The notes beneath the pieces were generated by a model. The model saw only the letters and a list, made by a program, of their open reading frames with translations. It ran no database searches and was not told the origin of the DNA. A program made the position numbers and the translations under genes. Source: Ascidiaceihabitans sp034111945 (GTDB taxonomy: Bacteria > Pseudomonadota > Alphaproteobacteria > Rhodobacterales > Rhodobacteraceae). Taken from it: 64,000 nucleotides of DNA. The DNA lies in contig JBLHSG010000004.1 of NCBI GenBank assembly GCA_047626725.1, positions 1-64,000 on the forward strand, in the 5' to 3' direction. Of this stretch, positions 43,230-52,595 are shown in pieces. Each line of letters opens with the position of its first letter. Positions within the stretch are counted from its first letter, which is position 1.

Positions 43230-45049
43230 CCAGTAAAATTGCCATCACCCCAAAAGCGCGTATCGGGGTAGAAGACCTGCGTTCGCGCAAATGGTTCATG
43301 AACAAAGACAACCGCGAAATGACCGCGCTGTACCTAGAACGCTACCTGAATTACGGGCTAACACGCGAAGAATTGCAGTCCGGCAAACCGATCATTGGCA
43401 TCGCCCAAACCGGTTCCGATCTGTCGCCGTGTAATCGTCACCACATCGAACTGACAAAGCGCGTGCGCGACGGCATTATTGCAGCTGGCGGCACCTGTAT
43501 CGAAGTGCCTGTGCATCCGATCCAAGAGACTGGCAAACGCCCTACCGCAATGCTGGATCGCAACCTTGCCTACCTGTCGTTGGTCGAAACGCTGTTCGGG
43601 TATCCGCTGGACGGCGTCGTGTTGAACATCGGCTGTGACAAGACAACGCCGGCGCTATTGATGGCGGCCGCAACGGTCAACATTCCTGCGATTGCACTGT
43701 CCGTCGGCCCCATGCTGAATGGCTGGTGGAAGGGCGAACGCGCAGGGTCAGGCACCGTGATCTGGAAGGCGCGCGAACTGCTGGCTGCTGGCGAAATCGA
43801 CGATGACGAATTTATGGATATCGCCGCCGCGTCGGCCCCGTCTGTCGGTTATTGCAACACGATGGGCACAGCGACGACGATGAATTCGCTGGCCGAGGCA
43901 TTGGGCATGCAATTGCCCGGCTCCGCCGCCATTCCCGCCCCCTACCGCGAACGTGGTCAGATCAGTTACGAGACTGGCAAACGCATCGTCGACATGGTGT
44001 GGGAGGACCTGCGCCCCACCGACATTATGACACGTGAAGCATTCGAAAACGCTATCGTCATTAACTCTGCTATCGGGGGGTCCACAAATGCGCCGATCCA
44101 TCTGAATGGCATCGCGCGCCACCTTGGTGTGCCACTGGACAATGATGATTGGCAAACCGTCGGACACCACATTCCGCTGTTGGTCAACATGCAGCCAGCG
44201 GGCAAATATCTGGGCGAAGATTACCAACAAGCTGGCGGAGTTCCTGCCGTTGTTGGCGAATTGATTGCCGCTGATTTGTTACCTTATCCAGACGCAATTA
44301 CGGCAAACGGACAAAGCATGGGCGACAACTGTGCGCATCTGCGCACACTGAATGACGACGTGATCAAAACAGCCGCGACCCCGATGAAAGCCCACGCAGG
44401 GTTTATCAATCTGTCAGGCAATTTGTTCGAAAGCGCGATCATGAAAACGTCGGTAATTTCCGACGCATTCCGCGCCACCTATCTATCCAACCCCGATGAC
44501 CCCGAGGCATTCGAGGGCCGCGCCGTTGTCTTTGACGGACCAGAAGATTTCCACCACCGCATAGATGACCCGTCCGAAAACATCGACCAGAATTGCGTAC
44601 TGTTCATGCGTGGTGCCGGACCCAAAGGATACCCCGGAGGTGCAGAGGTCGTGAACATGCGCCCGCCCTCTTATTTGATCAAAAAAGGGGTCGAAGCATT
44701 GCCTTGTATCGGTGACGGGCGCCAGTCTGGTACGTCCGGTTCGCCCTCGATTTTGAATGCCTCGCCTGAGGCGGCGGATGGTGGTGGCCTTGCGCTACTT
44801 CAAACAGGTGACAAGGTGCGGATTGATCTGGGAAAACGGTCTGCCGACATGCTTGTCCCCTTGGATGAACTGGCAGAACGCGCCCGCACATTGGCCGCAA
44901 ACGGTGGCTATGACGCCCCCGCAAACCAAACCCCTTGGCAGGAATTGTTCCGCGAAAAAGTTGGTCGATTTGACAAGGGCATGACCCTGCACGGATCCAC
45001 CGAATACCAAGACATCGCACGCAAACACATGCCCCGCGACAACCACTAA
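43226..45049 (+). CDS. IlvD/Edd-family sugar-acid dehydratase
   Basis: This 607-residue Fe-S dehydratase shows cluster and active-site motifs: QTGSDLSPCNRHHIELT, NIGCDKTTPALLMAAATVNI, GYCNTMGTATTMNSLAEALG and IGGSTNAPIHLNGIA. The GTSGSPSILNASPEA segment near the C-terminus is also conserved. The length and the ALSVGPMLNGWWKGER region match pentonate/hexonate (arabonate, xylonate) dehydratases rather than IlvD (about 560) or Edd. It removes water from an aldonate to give a 2-keto-3-deoxy acid. Position between SDR and FAH genes supports a sugar-acid role; the exact sugar is open. Confidence 0.88.
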   Translation: MTSKIAITPKARIGVEDLRSRKWFMNKDNREMTALYLERYLNYGLTREELQSGKPIIGIAQTGSDLSPCNRHHIELTKRVRDGIIAAGGTCIEVPVHPIQETGKRPTAMLDRNLAYLSLVETLFGYPLDGVVLNIGCDKTTPALLMAAATVNIPAIALSVGPMLNGWWKGERAGSGTVIWKARELLAAGEIDDDEFMDIAAASAPSVGYCNTMGTATTMNSLAEALGMQLPGSAAIPAPYRERGQISYETGKRIVDMVWEDLRPTDIMTREAFENAIVINSAIGGSTNAPIHLNGIARHLGVPLDNDDWQTVGHHIPLLVNMQPAGKYLGEDYQQAGGVPAVVGELIAADLLPYPDAITANGQSMGDNCAHLRTLNDDVIKTAATPMKAHAGFINLSGNLFESAIMKTSVISDAFRATYLSNPDDPEAFEGRAVVFDGPEDFHHRIDDPSENIDQNCVLFMRGAGPKGYPGGAEVVNMRPPSYLIKKGVEALPCIGDGRQSGTSGSPSILNASPEAADGGGLALLQTGDKVRIDLGKRSADMLVPLDELAERARTLAANGGYDAPANQTPWQELFREKVGRFDKGMTLHGSTEYQDIARKHMPRDNH

Positions 45050-45069
45050 GCAGACAAAGGAATACGGAT

Positions 45070-45918
45070 ATGAAACTTGTACGTTATGGCGCGATTGGTG
45101 CTGAAAAACCCGGAATGTTGGATAGCGCGGGCCTACTGCGTGATTTGTCTGCGCACGTTCCGGATATCAACGGCGATATGCTGGGTGATGCGTCGATCGA
45201 AAAACTGCGTAAAATTGACGTTGAAAGCCTCCCGATTGTGGATGGTGAACAACGGATCGGTGCCTGTGTCGGGAACATCGGCAAGTTCCTGTGCATCGGG
45301 CTGAACTATTCTGATCACGCTGCCGAAACGGGCGCTGATATTCCTAAACATCCAATCCTGTTCTTCAAAGCGAACTCTGCCATTGTGGGTGCCTACGACG
45401 ATGTTGTCATGCCGCGCGGATCAGAAAAAACCGATTGGGAAATCGAGCTGGGCGTCATCATCGGCACCAAGGCGAAATACGTCACCAAGGAGAACGCGCT
45501 GGACCACGTGGCGGGCTATTGCATCGTCAACGACGTGTCCGAACGGCACTATCAGGCAAACCTGACGGGCCAATGGACCAAGGGCAAATCTTGCGACACA
45601 TTTGGCCCAACTGGCCCTTGGCTGGTAACACGGGACGAGGTCGCGGACCCCCAAAACCTTGCCATGTCATTGGATGTAAATGGCAAACGGATGCAGACCG
45701 GTTCAACCGCGACAATGATCTTTACCGTAGCTGAAATTATCGAACATCTGTCGTCGCTCATGACGCTGCACCCCGGCGATGTCATTACCACCGGCACACC
45801 TCCGGGCGTTGGTTTGGGGATCAAGCCAAATCCAGTGTTCCTGAAAAAGGGTGACGTTATGGATTTGAAAATTGACGGCCTTGGCTACCAACAACAAAAG
45901 GTCGATCAAGATGCCTGA
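45070..45918 (+). CDS. FAH-family hydrolase, 2,4-diketo-3-deoxy acid type
   Basis: This 282-residue protein has the fumarylacetoacetate-hydrolase fold: KFLCIGLNYSDHAAETG, the metal-binding DWEIELGVIIG (E-x-E), NDVSERHYQ and DVITTGTPPGVGLG. Members of this subgroup are often annotated ureidoglycolate lyase. The best-studied relatives are 2,4-diketo-3-deoxy-L-rhamnonate/fuconate hydrolases, which release pyruvate plus lactate or a related acid. The preceding SDR and dehydratase fit that route. The 2-hydroxyacid dehydrogenase gene starts inside its last codons (eight-base overlap). Confidence 0.85.
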   Translation: MKLVRYGAIGAEKPGMLDSAGLLRDLSAHVPDINGDMLGDASIEKLRKIDVESLPIVDGEQRIGACVGNIGKFLCIGLNYSDHAAETGADIPKHPILFFKANSAIVGAYDDVVMPRGSEKTDWEIELGVIIGTKAKYVTKENALDHVAGYCIVNDVSERHYQANLTGQWTKGKSCDTFGPTGPWLVTRDEVADPQNLAMSLDVNGKRMQTGSTATMIFTVAEIIEHLSSLMTLHPGDVITTGTPPGVGLGIKPNPVFLKKGDVMDLKIDGLGYQQQKVDQDA

Positions 45919-46834
45919 TCTTTTGCAAATTGGCGGCGTCACCGATGTCATGAAAACGCGGCTTGAGGCGGCGTTTACAATCCACCAACTTGGCGATTTT
46001 CCGGCTGATAAAATCACGCATGTCATCACCAACGGGCATGACGGCGTGAACCCTGATTTGATGGCATCGCTGCCCAACCTGAAAGTCATCAGCGGCTACG
46101 GCGTTGGCTACGATGCGATTGACACAACCGAGGCCGTGCGCCGCGGTATTGTCGTGACCCACACGCCCAATGTGTTGAATCAAGAGGTCGCAACAACCGC
46201 CGTTCTACTGATGCTATCGTGCTACCGCGAGGTGCTGCGCGACGATGCGTATGTCCGGTCTGGCGCATGGGAGGCAAAGGGCGGCGCGCCGTTGACCCGT
46301 TCTGCTGACAACCAGACCATCGGCATCTTGGGGCTGGGTCGCATCGGGCAGGCGATTGCCGACAAGCTGGCACCATGGAATCCGAAAATCCTTTATCATT
46401 CGCGCAGCAAAAAAGACGTCGGATACACCTACTACGACAACTTGCTTGCGATGGCGCACGACAGTGATGTTATCATTTGCATTACGCCAGGCGGGCCATC
46501 TACAAACAAGATCGTCAACGCAGAGGTGATCGAAGCCTTGGGACCAAACGGCACATTAATCAACGTGTCGCGCGGGTCGGTTATTGATGAAACTGCTTTG
46601 ATCAACGCCTTGGAAACCGGCGCTCTTGGCTGGGCAGGACTGGACGTATTTGAGGGCGAACCCCATGTCCCAGAACGCCTGCGCGCCCTGCCAAATGTGA
46701 CCCTATTGCCTCACGTTGGCAGTGCAACCCATGAAACCCGCGCGGCGATGGGCAACCTGACTGTCGACAACTTGTTGCAGCACCTAACGGACGGAACCGT
46801 AGTGTCCGCAGTGCCCGAATGCGCCGGCATGTAA
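45911..46834 (+). CDS. D-isomer-specific 2-hydroxyacid dehydrogenase
   Basis: This 307-residue protein starts at the ATG at 45911; the frame is open further upstream but only inside the FAH gene. The family signature is intact: NAD-binding GILGLGRIGQAIA, the catalytic Arg in INVSRGSVID, Glu in LDVFEGEP and His in LLPHVGSATH. It resembles glyoxylate/hydroxypyruvate reductases. In this operon it probably reduces a short 2-keto acid released by the FAH hydrolase. Confidence 0.88.
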   Translation: MPDLLQIGGVTDVMKTRLEAAFTIHQLGDFPADKITHVITNGHDGVNPDLMASLPNLKVISGYGVGYDAIDTTEAVRRGIVVTHTPNVLNQEVATTAVLLMLSCYREVLRDDAYVRSGAWEAKGGAPLTRSADNQTIGILGLGRIGQAIADKLAPWNPKILYHSRSKKDVGYTYYDNLLAMAHDSDVIICITPGGPSTNKIVNAEVIEALGPNGTLINVSRGSVIDETALINALETGALGWAGLDVFEGEPHVPERLRALPNVTLLPHVGSATHETRAAMGNLTVDNLLQHLTDGTVVSAVPECAGM

Positions 46835-46835
46835 G

Positions 46836-47927
46836 ATGAATATTGCGTCGGTCAAATCGCGCTTGTTCAACGTCCCACTGGACGAAGTGTTGGTGGATGC
46901 AAAGCATGGCGATCACAGCCATTTCCACCTGATCACCGCAACTGTGACGCTTGAAGATGGCAGTACAGGCACAGGCTATACATATACTGGCGGGCGCGGT
47001 GGTGAATCGATTGCGGTGATGATTGACCGTGATCTTGCGCCTTGGTTAATCGGCCAAGATGCCAGCACGGTCGAGGCCTTAAACGACGGCATGCAATGGC
47101 ACATGCACTATATCGGGCGCGGTGGCGTGCTGAGTTTTGCACTCTCTGCCGTCGATATTGCCTTGTGGGATTTGCGCTGTAAGGCGGTGGGAAAACCGTT
47201 GTGGAAAATGGCGGGTGGCGCAGGTAAAACATGTAACGCGTATGGCGGCGGTATTGATCTGGCGTACCCTTTGCCCAAGCTTTTGACCCACGTGCAAAAC
47301 TATCTGGATGCAGGTTTGAACGCTGTCAAAATCAAGATTGGCCAACCAACCGAAGCCGAAGATATTGAACGTATTCGCGCGGTTCGAACACAGATTGGAC
47401 CAGACACAAAGTTCATGATTGATGCCAATTATTCGATGACGGTTCCGCAGGCTATTTCGCTGGCGAACGCGGTCAAAGCCCAAGACATAATGTGGTTCGA
47501 GGAACCGATTATTCCCGATCATTATTGGGGTTACGCAGAGATAACCAAAGCCACAGGTATGGCCACCGCGATGGGTGAAAACCTCCATACTATTCATGAA
47601 TTTGAAATGGCGATGAATCACGCGAACCTTGGATTTGTTCAACCGGATGCATCGAATTGTGGGGGCATCACAGGGTGGCTTCAGGTCGCTGATTTGTCGC
47701 GCGGTTCAGGTGTTCCGGTATGCAGTCACGGGATGCAGGAATTGCACGTGTCTTTGGTATCATCACAGGCCCATGGCGGCTGGCTCGAAGTTCATAGTTT
47801 TCCGATTGATCGCTACACAAAACGACCATTGGTGATCAAAGATCAGCAAGCCGTCGCCCCCGACAATCCCGGAATCGGTGTTGAATTTGATTGGTCCAAA
47901 ATCGCAAATTTCGAAGTGGTTTTGTAA
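46836..47927 (+). CDS. Enolase-superfamily sugar-acid dehydratase
   Basis: This 363-residue mandelate-racemase-type protein has the KxK base Lys165/Lys167 (VKIKIG), metal ligands in DANYSM, EEPI and GENLH, and a distinctive CSHGMQELHVSLVSSQAHGG region that carries the His base. It probably dehydrates an acid sugar; the exact acid (lyxonate, galactonate, talarate and others) cannot be chosen by reading. It follows the 2-hydroxyacid dehydrogenase gene by one base, so it belongs to the same operon. This operon therefore has two unrelated dehydratase types. Confidence 0.85.
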   Translation: MNIASVKSRLFNVPLDEVLVDAKHGDHSHFHLITATVTLEDGSTGTGYTYTGGRGGESIAVMIDRDLAPWLIGQDASTVEALNDGMQWHMHYIGRGGVLSFALSAVDIALWDLRCKAVGKPLWKMAGGAGKTCNAYGGGIDLAYPLPKLLTHVQNYLDAGLNAVKIKIGQPTEAEDIERIRAVRTQIGPDTKFMIDANYSMTVPQAISLANAVKAQDIMWFEEPIIPDHYWGYAEITKATGMATAMGENLHTIHEFEMAMNHANLGFVQPDASNCGGITGWLQVADLSRGSGVPVCSHGMQELHVSLVSSQAHGGWLEVHSFPIDRYTKRPLVIKDQQAVAPDNPGIGVEFDWSKIANFEVVL

Positions 47928-47942
47928 CATGCCTTACCGCTT

Positions 47943-48533
47943 ATGATCGAATTTATCGCAGCTGTATTTTTACTGATTATCACCCCTGGTCCCGGCGTTT
48001 TAACGACAGCAGGTATTGGGGCTGCCTATGGTTATCGCCCCGGACTTGCGTTTATCGGCGGGCTGTATGTTGGCGGATTTATCGTGATGGTCTTGGTGTT
48101 GTCCGGCATTTCTGCGGCTGGCCTTGCGATCCCGTGGTTGCGTACTGTTTTGGTGTTAGCGTCTGTCGGATATCTACTGTTTTTAGCCTGGCGGATCGCG
48201 ACTGCGGGCGCGCGCATCGGGTTCATTGATCCAACAAAACCGTTGGGGTTTTGGAACGGTCTGGCCCTGCAACCGATCAATCCAAAGGCCTATGTCGTGA
48301 CCACAACCTTGTTTTCAGGGTTTGCGATGTTTCCCGATGCTTTTGGATTCGAAGTCGCGATCAAGATCGTAATTTATACTGCGATTTGGACACCCTTGCA
48401 CGTGTTGTGGTTGTTTGCGGGCGTGCGTTTGCAGCAGCTGAATTTGGGCGCGTCCACACAACGAGCCATCAATATTGCGATGGCTTGCGCAATGGTTTTG
48501 GTCGTAGGCCTCGCGTTATATTCCAGCCTTTAA
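47943..48533 (+). CDS. LysE-family exporter
   Basis: This 196-residue membrane protein has six predicted helices and the family opening FIAAVFLLIITPGPGVLTTAG, with the conserved PGP motif, then GLALQPINPKAYVVTTTLFS. LysE/RhtB proteins export amino acids and homoserine-like compounds. As the last gene of the sugar-acid operon it may prevent build-up of a by-product; no substrate is implied. Its 3' end overlaps the convergent DMT gene by four bases. Confidence 0.85.
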   Translation: MIEFIAAVFLLIITPGPGVLTTAGIGAAYGYRPGLAFIGGLYVGGFIVMVLVLSGISAAGLAIPWLRTVLVLASVGYLLFLAWRIATAGARIGFIDPTKPLGFWNGLALQPINPKAYVVTTTLFSGFAMFPDAFGFEVAIKIVIYTAIWTPLHVLWLFAGVRLQQLNLGASTQRAINIAMACAMVLVVGLALYSSL

Positions 48534-49369
48534 ATCGCCAAATACGCAATTGCACAGAACACCACGCCAACACCTGCCCACTGCGCCAATGTCATTTTTT
48601 CTCGTAAGAACAACGACGCTAGAATGACCGTGATCATCCCAAAACTAGATGCCGCGACAGCGGAATATTCAGGGTTAATTTGTGTCCCAGCATACACAAC
48701 CGCGCCCAGCGCCATACAATCCAACGCCCCCATCAGCGCCAGCAATGCAATCTGCGACCGCGCAGGTAAAACGACAGAACGCGTCACCGGTGCATAGCCA
48801 AAAATGCACAAAACCGCCGTGACCCGTGACACCGCATTCACGGTAAATTCAGTTCCCGGCGTGGTCGCGTGATGCGCAAGGGCAAACGACAAGGCAAAGC
48901 CAACGCACCCCATCAACGACCACAAAACCGCAGCCTTGCGTTGCGAGGTATCGTCTGACGAATCCGATGAACCGGCCACAAAACCAACGCCTGCAATCAC
49001 CAGCAAAACTGCGATCCATTGGAACAGATCAACCGACGCGCCATTTAGCGCCGCCCAGCCAACCGACAAGATCGGATAGGCCCCAATGATCGGCGCGACC
49101 AAACGCACAGGCCCAATCGCAAAGGCTTGGTACAGCGCGAAACCAGCCGCGGCAAAAGCAACACCAGCAAAGACCGCGCGCACGATATCATCACGCACCA
49201 TCGCATCATCAGAAAATACGATCGCGACCGGTACCGCGATGAAACTGCCCAGCACCAAAACCGTCAACAGTGCAGCCACAATTCCCGTGCGCTGGCTGAC
49301 ATACCGCACGCATACATCGTGGATGCCCCACGCGAGTGCGGCGATTAACCCTAGTCCTAGCGAGATCAT
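48530..49369 (-). CDS. EamA/DMT-family transporter
   Basis: This protein has 279 residues from the ATG at 49369. About ten helices form two EamA repeats (LGLIAALAWGIHDVCVRYVS and AVLWSLMGCVGFALSFALAH). It is unrelated in detail to the DMT exporter at 29157. It lies alone between the LysE gene and the idonate dehydrogenase gene, on the same strand as the latter but 46 bases downstream of it. Its substrate is unknown. Confidence 0.82.
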   Translation of the reverse strand: MISLGLGLIAALAWGIHDVCVRYVSQRTGIVAALLTVLVLGSFIAVPVAIVFSDDAMVRDDIVRAVFAGVAFAAAGFALYQAFAIGPVRLVAPIIGAYPILSVGWAALNGASVDLFQWIAVLLVIAGVGFVAGSSDSSDDTSQRKAAVLWSLMGCVGFALSFALAHHATTPGTEFTVNAVSRVTAVLCIFGYAPVTRSVVLPARSQIALLALMGALDCMALGAVVYAGTQINPEYSAVAASSFGMITVILASLFLREKMTLAQWAGVGVVFCAIAYLAI

Positions 49370-49415
49370 GTAATTTCGTTCCAATCGTTTGATAAATTCA
49401 TAGCCGGATCTGGCG

Positions 49416-50450
49416 CTAAAATGTGATCTGCACCTTCATTGCCTGACTACGATCACTTGCCATATCAAAGGCATCGACCACTTCATTCAGATTAAAACTG
49501 TGCGTGATTAATGGATCAACATTGATCAATCCACTTTGCATAAACTGCACCGCTGTCGCGAATTCTTCGTGAAATCGGAACGACCCACGCAGCGTGATTT
49601 CTTTGGCCGTAATCGCCTGCATCGGGACGGTCATGTCGCCGCCCATCCCCAGCTGGACAACTGTTCCGCGCGGGCGAAGGACACTGACACCCGCCGCCAA
49701 AGCAGCAGCAGCGCCCGAACATTCAAGGTGCACATCAATGCGACCTTTATCGCGTGAATAGGGCGATAGCGCGTCTGGGTCCGCCTTTGTGTTTAGTGCA
49801 ACATCAGCCCCGCAATCCTGCGCCACCGACAGTGTGTAATCGGACAAATCTGTAGCGATAATATGCGCCGCGCCAGCCCGTCGTGCAGCCATAATCGCGA
49901 GCACCCCAATCGGGCCACAACCGGTCACCAGAACCGTTTTACCGACCAAATCGCCCGCTTGACGCACCCCGTGAACACACACCGCCAATGGTTCAGCCAT
50001 TGCTGCCTGCCCAGGCGTCAAACCATCAGCCGCAACGCATTGATTGGCCATCACCACCAACGATTTTCGGAACGCCCCTTGGATATGCGGGAACGGCATA
50101 GCACTGCCGTAAAAGCGCATATTCAAGCAATGATTTTGATGCCCTCGCAGGCAATATTCGCAATTCTGACAGGGCCGCGACGGAGACACAGCAACAAGCT
50201 GCCCGACCTTTAGATCGTCAACATCATCGCCCAATGCCGCAACGACACCAGACACTTCGTGCCCCAAAACCATCGGCTCACGCAGGCGCACAGTTCCAAA
50301 ACCCCCGTGGTTATAATAATGCAGATCAGACCCGCAAATCCCACCTGCTTTCATGTCTAACAGCACCTCACCAGTGGCGGGTTTTGGCGTGTCGAAATGT
50401 TCAACCCGAAGATCGCGGGCACCGTGAATGACAACAGCTCGAGAGGACAT
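49416..50450 (-). CDS. idnD: L-idonate 5-dehydrogenase-like zinc dehydrogenase
   Basis: This 344-residue medium-chain dehydrogenase has the catalytic-zinc region GGICGSDLHYYNHGGFG and GHEVSGVV, the structural-zinc cysteines CQNCEYCLRGHQNHC and the NAD site GCGPIGVLAIMAARRAG. The GICGSDLHYY-HGGFG pattern is that of L-idonate 5-dehydrogenase, which makes 5-keto-D-gluconate. The adjacent divergent gene encodes gluconate 5-dehydrogenase, the next step, which supports the call. Sorbitol/xylitol dehydrogenase activity is the main alternative. Confidence 0.82.
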   Translation of the reverse strand: MSSRAVVIHGARDLRVEHFDTPKPATGEVLLDMKAGGICGSDLHYYNHGGFGTVRLREPMVLGHEVSGVVAALGDDVDDLKVGQLVAVSPSRPCQNCEYCLRGHQNHCLNMRFYGSAMPFPHIQGAFRKSLVVMANQCVAADGLTPGQAAMAEPLAVCVHGVRQAGDLVGKTVLVTGCGPIGVLAIMAARRAGAAHIIATDLSDYTLSVAQDCGADVALNTKADPDALSPYSRDKGRIDVHLECSGAAAALAAGVSVLRPRGTVVQLGMGGDMTVPMQAITAKEITLRGSFRFHEEFATAVQFMQSGLINVDPLITHSFNLNEVVDAFDMASDRSQAMKVQITF

Positions 50451-50523
50451 CGTTTAACTTTCCACGCTATACTTTTGCAGCGAAGGTTGGGATAGTTGGT
50501 CGCAAGCATCAAGGAAAATAACC

Positions 50524-51291
50524 ATGACACTGCAAATGTTTGACCTTACTGGTACGCGCGCGCTGATCACCGGATCCAGCCAAGGGATCGGATACGCATT
50601 GGCCAAAGGGCTGGCAGGTGCCGGTGCCGAGATCGTTTTGAACGGGCGCGACACAGTCAAATTACAGGCCGCTGCCAAGACGCTGACAGACGCGGGCGCA
50701 ACAGTTTACCAACTGGCTTTTGATGCAACGGACCATTACGCGGTGCGCGCGGCGGTTGACGGGTTCGAAACCGACATCGGGCCAATTGATATTCTGATCA
50801 ACAACGCGGGCATGCAGCACCGCACCGAATTGCAAAATTTCCCACCCGAAGAATTCGAGCGGTTGTTACAAACCAACGTCGCGTCTGTGTTTCATGTGGG
50901 CCAAGCCGTTGCGCGCCACATGATTGACCGCAAGCGCGGCAAAATCATCAATATTGCATCAGTTCAAACCCTGCTCGCGCGGCCTGGAATTGCGCCCTAC
51001 ACGGCGACCAAAGGGGCGGTGGGCAACTTGACAAAAGGTATGGCGACGGACTGGGCTAAACATGGTTTGCAATGCAACGCCATCGCGCCCGGTTATTTCG
51101 ATACACCGCTAAATGCTGCCTTGGTGGCAGATCCTGAATTTACCTCGTGGCTTGAAAAACGCACACCGGCTGGGCGCTGGGGCGACGTCGATGAACTGGT
51201 CGGGGCTGCGGTATTTTTAGCCTCTAAGGCGTCGAGCTTCGTGAACGGGCACACGCTATATGTTGATGGTGGGATCACCGCGTCGCTGTAA
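50524..51291 (+). CDS. idnO: Gluconate 5-dehydrogenase-type SDR
   Basis: This 255-residue classical SDR has FDLTGTRALITGSSQGIGYALAKGL, NNAGMQHRTELQNFP, the catalytic Ser in INIASVQTLLARP and Tyr-x3-Lys in YTATKGAVGN. The NNAGMQ-R-FP and SVQ-ARP segments are typical of 5-keto-D-gluconate reductases (IdnO/gno). It converts 5-ketogluconate to D-gluconate. It is divergent from the idonate dehydrogenase gene with 73 bases between, which must contain both promoters. Confidence 0.85.
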   Translation: MTLQMFDLTGTRALITGSSQGIGYALAKGLAGAGAEIVLNGRDTVKLQAAAKTLTDAGATVYQLAFDATDHYAVRAAVDGFETDIGPIDILINNAGMQHRTELQNFPPEEFERLLQTNVASVFHVGQAVARHMIDRKRGKIINIASVQTLLARPGIAPYTATKGAVGNLTKGMATDWAKHGLQCNAIAPGYFDTPLNAALVADPEFTSWLEKRTPAGRWGDVDELVGAAVFLASKASSFVNGHTLYVDGGITASL

Positions 51292-51309
51292 TACGTTACG
51301 TATTTTTTC
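51290..51309 (+). terminator. Rho-independent terminator after idnO
   Basis: AATACGTTACGTATT forms a short stem immediately at the idnO stop codon and is followed by a T-run of five to six bases. The pattern fits an intrinsic terminator separating idnO from the phenylacetate operon. Confidence 0.6.
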
Positions 51310-51389
51310 AGATCGTTAAATTTTCGTAACATTTAAATTGCGTCGAATCACGACCTGCCGTATGTTCTATCCTTAAGGGAGACTTCGAC
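51310..51389 (+). promoter_or_regulatory. Promoter region of the phenylacetate operon
   Basis: This short AT-rich stretch precedes paaJ and ends in the ribosome site AAGGGAG. It contains GAATCA near 51345, which matches one half of the TGATTC(N)GAATCA operator described for the E. coli PaaX repressor. I find no second half at the expected distance, so a PaaX operator is only a suggestion. Confidence 0.35.
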
Positions 51390-52592
51390 ATGCATGCATT
51401 CATCTGTGACGCACAACGCACGCCAATTGGTCGCTACGGCGGCGGCTTATCTTCTGTTCGGGCAGATGATTTGGCGGCTGCACCAATCGCAGCATTGATG
51501 GCACGTAACCCCGATGTGGACTGGTCGCGCTTAGATGACGTGATCATGGGCTGCGCCAACCAAGCCGGCGAAGACAACCGTAACGTCGCACGCATGGCAT
51601 CATTGCTTGCGGGCCTACCAGTCGACGTGCCGGGCATCACCGTAAACCGGTTGTGCGCCTCTGGACTAGATGCGGTTGGCATGGCCGCACGCGGGATCAA
51701 AGCTGGCGATCTGGACATGGTCATCGCAGGCGGCGTCGAAAGCATGAGCCGCGCGCCGTTTGTTATGGGCAAGGCCACATCGGCATTTGGCCGTGATCCA
51801 AAAATGTATGACACAACTATCGGCTGGCGGTTTGTGAACCGCAAAATGCACGATCAATACGGCACAGATTCAATGCCGCAAACCGCGGACAATGTCGCGG
51901 CTGATTACGATGTGAACCGCGCGGATCAGGACGCATTTGCGGCGCGGTCCCAATCGCGTTGGGCAGCCGCAAACGAAGCCGGCGCGTTTGCCCAAGAAAT
52001 TACGCCTGTGTCGATCCCGCAGCGCAAGGGTGATCCGATAGTCGTCGATACCGACGAACATCCACGCCCAAGCACCAACGCCGAAGGGCTGGCAAAACTG
52101 CGCGGCATCAATGGCGCAGACATGACCGTAACGGCAGGCAACGCATCAGGCGTAAACGACGGGGCCGCGGCCTTATTGCTGGCATCCGAAGACGCCGCAA
52201 CAAAGAACAATCTAAAACCAATGGCCCGTGTCGTGGCCATGAATGCAGCAGGTGTTGCGCCGCGCGTGATGGGCATCGGCCCGATCCCTGCGTGCGAAAA
52301 AGTACTGCACCGCGCCGGCCTGACCATTGATCAGATGGACGTGATCGAACTGAACGAAGCCTTCGCCTCCCAAGGGCTCGCGACACTGCGCAGCCTTGGT
52401 GTGGCAGACGATGATCCGCGCGTGAACGCCCAAGGTGGGGCCATCGCCATTGGTCATCCGCTTGGCATGTCCGGCGCGCGATTGGTTATGACCGCTGCCT
52501 ATCAACTGCAACGTACCGGTGGCCGCTATGCCCTATGCACAATGTGTGTGGGCGTCGGCCAAGGTGTTGCGCTTATCCTTGAAAGGGTCTGA
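51390..52592 (+). CDS. paaJ: 3-oxoadipyl-CoA / 3-oxo-5,6-didehydrosuberyl-CoA thiolase
   Basis: This 400-residue thiolase starts MHAFICDAQRTPIGRYGGGL, characteristic of the PcaF/PaaJ group. The active-site residues are present: nucleophile Cys89 in NRLCASGLDAV, His356 in AIGHPLGMSGA and acid/base Cys386 in MCVGVGQG. In phenylacetate catabolism it cleaves 3-oxo-5,6-didehydrosuberyl-CoA and later 3-oxoadipyl-CoA to give acetyl-CoA and succinyl-CoA. It is the first gene of the operon and is followed by paaA after three bases. Confidence 0.9.
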   Translation: MHAFICDAQRTPIGRYGGGLSSVRADDLAAAPIAALMARNPDVDWSRLDDVIMGCANQAGEDNRNVARMASLLAGLPVDVPGITVNRLCASGLDAVGMAARGIKAGDLDMVIAGGVESMSRAPFVMGKATSAFGRDPKMYDTTIGWRFVNRKMHDQYGTDSMPQTADNVAADYDVNRADQDAFAARSQSRWAAANEAGAFAQEITPVSIPQRKGDPIVVDTDEHPRPSTNAEGLAKLRGINGADMTVTAGNASGVNDGAAALLLASEDAATKNNLKPMARVVAMNAAGVAPRVMGIGPIPACEKVLHRAGLTIDQMDVIELNEAFASQGLATLRSLGVADDDPRVNAQGGAIAIGHPLGMSGARLVMTAAYQLQRTGGRYALCTMCVGVGQGVALILERV

Positions 52593-52595
52593 ACG

